Of a stretch of DNA of 7,017 nt, positions 6,546 through 7,017 are shown piece by piece. The notes below the pieces were generated by a model. The model searched no databases. It was not told the DNA's origin and saw only the letters and a program-made list of their open reading frames with translations. Positions within the stretch are counted from its first letter, which is position 1, and each line of letters starts with the position of its first letter. Origin of the DNA: Morganella morganii (GTDB lineage: Bacteria > Pseudomonadota > Gammaproteobacteria > Enterobacterales > Enterobacteriaceae); NCBI RefSeq assembly GCF_003996855.1, contig NZ_NRQY01000001.1:2736046-2743062 (forward strand), given 5' to 3'. Both the position numbers and the translations under genes were made by a program.

Positions 6546-6926
6546 TCACCCGCCGGGATGCAGCATCCGCAGCCATTTCGTAAGCGCCTCTTCAACTATT
6601 TCCGCAGGCAAAAATTCCTGTTCCGGACAACGATAATTCTCTGTTACAGATTTTTTCCTGGGTCATCAGCCTTAAGTAACTGCGCCAAATAATAGCTCAC
6701 CAGAAGATAATTCAGTCCGGATTGTGCGCTCGGATCAATCGCCAAATCAACCAGAATCACTATGCTGACATGGAAAGTTCAAAGGTTATTTCAGCATTAT
6801 TTTTCCATCCTCGCTGGTTAAAACGACGTTTATTTCCCTTTTTTGATAGAAAATCTGATTTTCATTGTTCATTTTCAGTAAAAAAGATAGCAAGAGCATA
6901 TTTAATAAGTGAATATGCTTGCGCAT
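6546..6926 (-). pseudogene. Frame-broken remnant of an unidentified small gene
   Basis: No intact gene is seen here, but the minus strand shows coding-like segments that join if the frame is shifted by -1 three times. Segment 1 (ATG at 6926, or 6872, to the stop at 6786) includes REINVVLTSEDGK. Segment 2, ending at 6760, includes NNAEITFELSM. Segment 3 (6778-6644) includes VILVDLAIDPSAQSGLNYLL and VSYYLAQLLKADD. Segment 4 (6662-6546) includes VTENYRCPEQEFLPAEIVEE and ends ALTKWLRMLHPGG. From 6872 the joined product would be about 108 residues. With the 6926 start it would gain a hydrophobic LLNMLLLSFLL stretch, and segment 1 stays open to the window edge. Junctions lie at or near short runs (A5, TTTCC, A6), consistent with indel decay or sequencing indels. 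I do not recognise the family. No good Shine-Dalgarno is seen; TTCACT and TATCTT (6913-6884) could be a promoter for the 6872 start. Confidence 0.4.
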
Positions 6927-7017
6927 GAATAATATATCTTTGCAAAAATAACAAGGAGACAGACAGGCAAATATATTGCAACTGCTTTTATTTATGGTGA
7001 AGTAGCCCGTGGGTAAT
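6927..7017. other. AT-rich right edge without an identifiable gene
   Basis: A good Shine-Dalgarno-like AAGGAGA (6953-6959) on the plus strand has no ATG or GTG at a usable distance. The nearest ATG (6994) is about 34 bases away and stops after three codons. On the minus strand, the frame of the remnant's first segment stays open to the edge of the window without a clear start. Nothing here can be assigned with confidence. Confidence 0.3.

Noticed and set aside
6722..6928. A 68-codon open frame on the plus strand after proS.
   Set aside because: It has no Shine-Dalgarno, starts at a non-ATG codon and has residue content typical of translated AT-rich non-coding DNA; the minus strand of the same stretch looks more like protein.

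Overview
The window is a stretch of a gamma-proteobacterial, clearly enterobacterial, chromosome. Gene content and order (gmhB, divergent from metN-metI-metQ, then rcsF, trmO, proS) match the E. coli K-12 neighbourhood as I remember it, and every product is close in length and motifs to its E. coli counterpart. Moderate GC in the genes, AT-rich gaps and amino-acid differences from E. coli suggest a Morganella-like member of the Morganellaceae. That genus-level guess is inference.

Layout. At the left edge gmhB (lipopolysaccharide heptose pathway) runs leftwards into a hairpin that looks like a bidirectional terminator. A 170-base divergent gap holds the metN promoter, overlapped by a row of MetJ-type operator boxes, and a short structured metN leader. 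metN, metI and metQ then encode the complete MetNIQ methionine ABC importer: ATPase with C-terminal sensor domain, permease and binding lipoprotein. A strong intrinsic terminator closes the operon. rcsF (outer-membrane stress sensor lipoprotein) and trmO (tRNA m6t6A37 methyltransferase) follow with an 8-base overlap. proS (prolyl-tRNA synthetase with its editing insertion) comes next after a 119-base gap containing two short inverted repeats.

Downstream of proS lie two adjacent hairpins without a U-tract, then about 500 bases with no intact gene. On the minus strand this stretch holds a chain of open segments that read like one small protein broken by three changes of frame, all in the same direction. 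The last junction sits on an A AAA AAT slippery heptamer. I read it as a decayed or indel-damaged gene of unknown identity. Programmed frameshifting is a less likely alternative.

All genes left of position 6476 are ordinary core genes. The unexplained part is the right-hand 500 bases. I saw no tRNA, rRNA, CRISPR array or insertion sequence.
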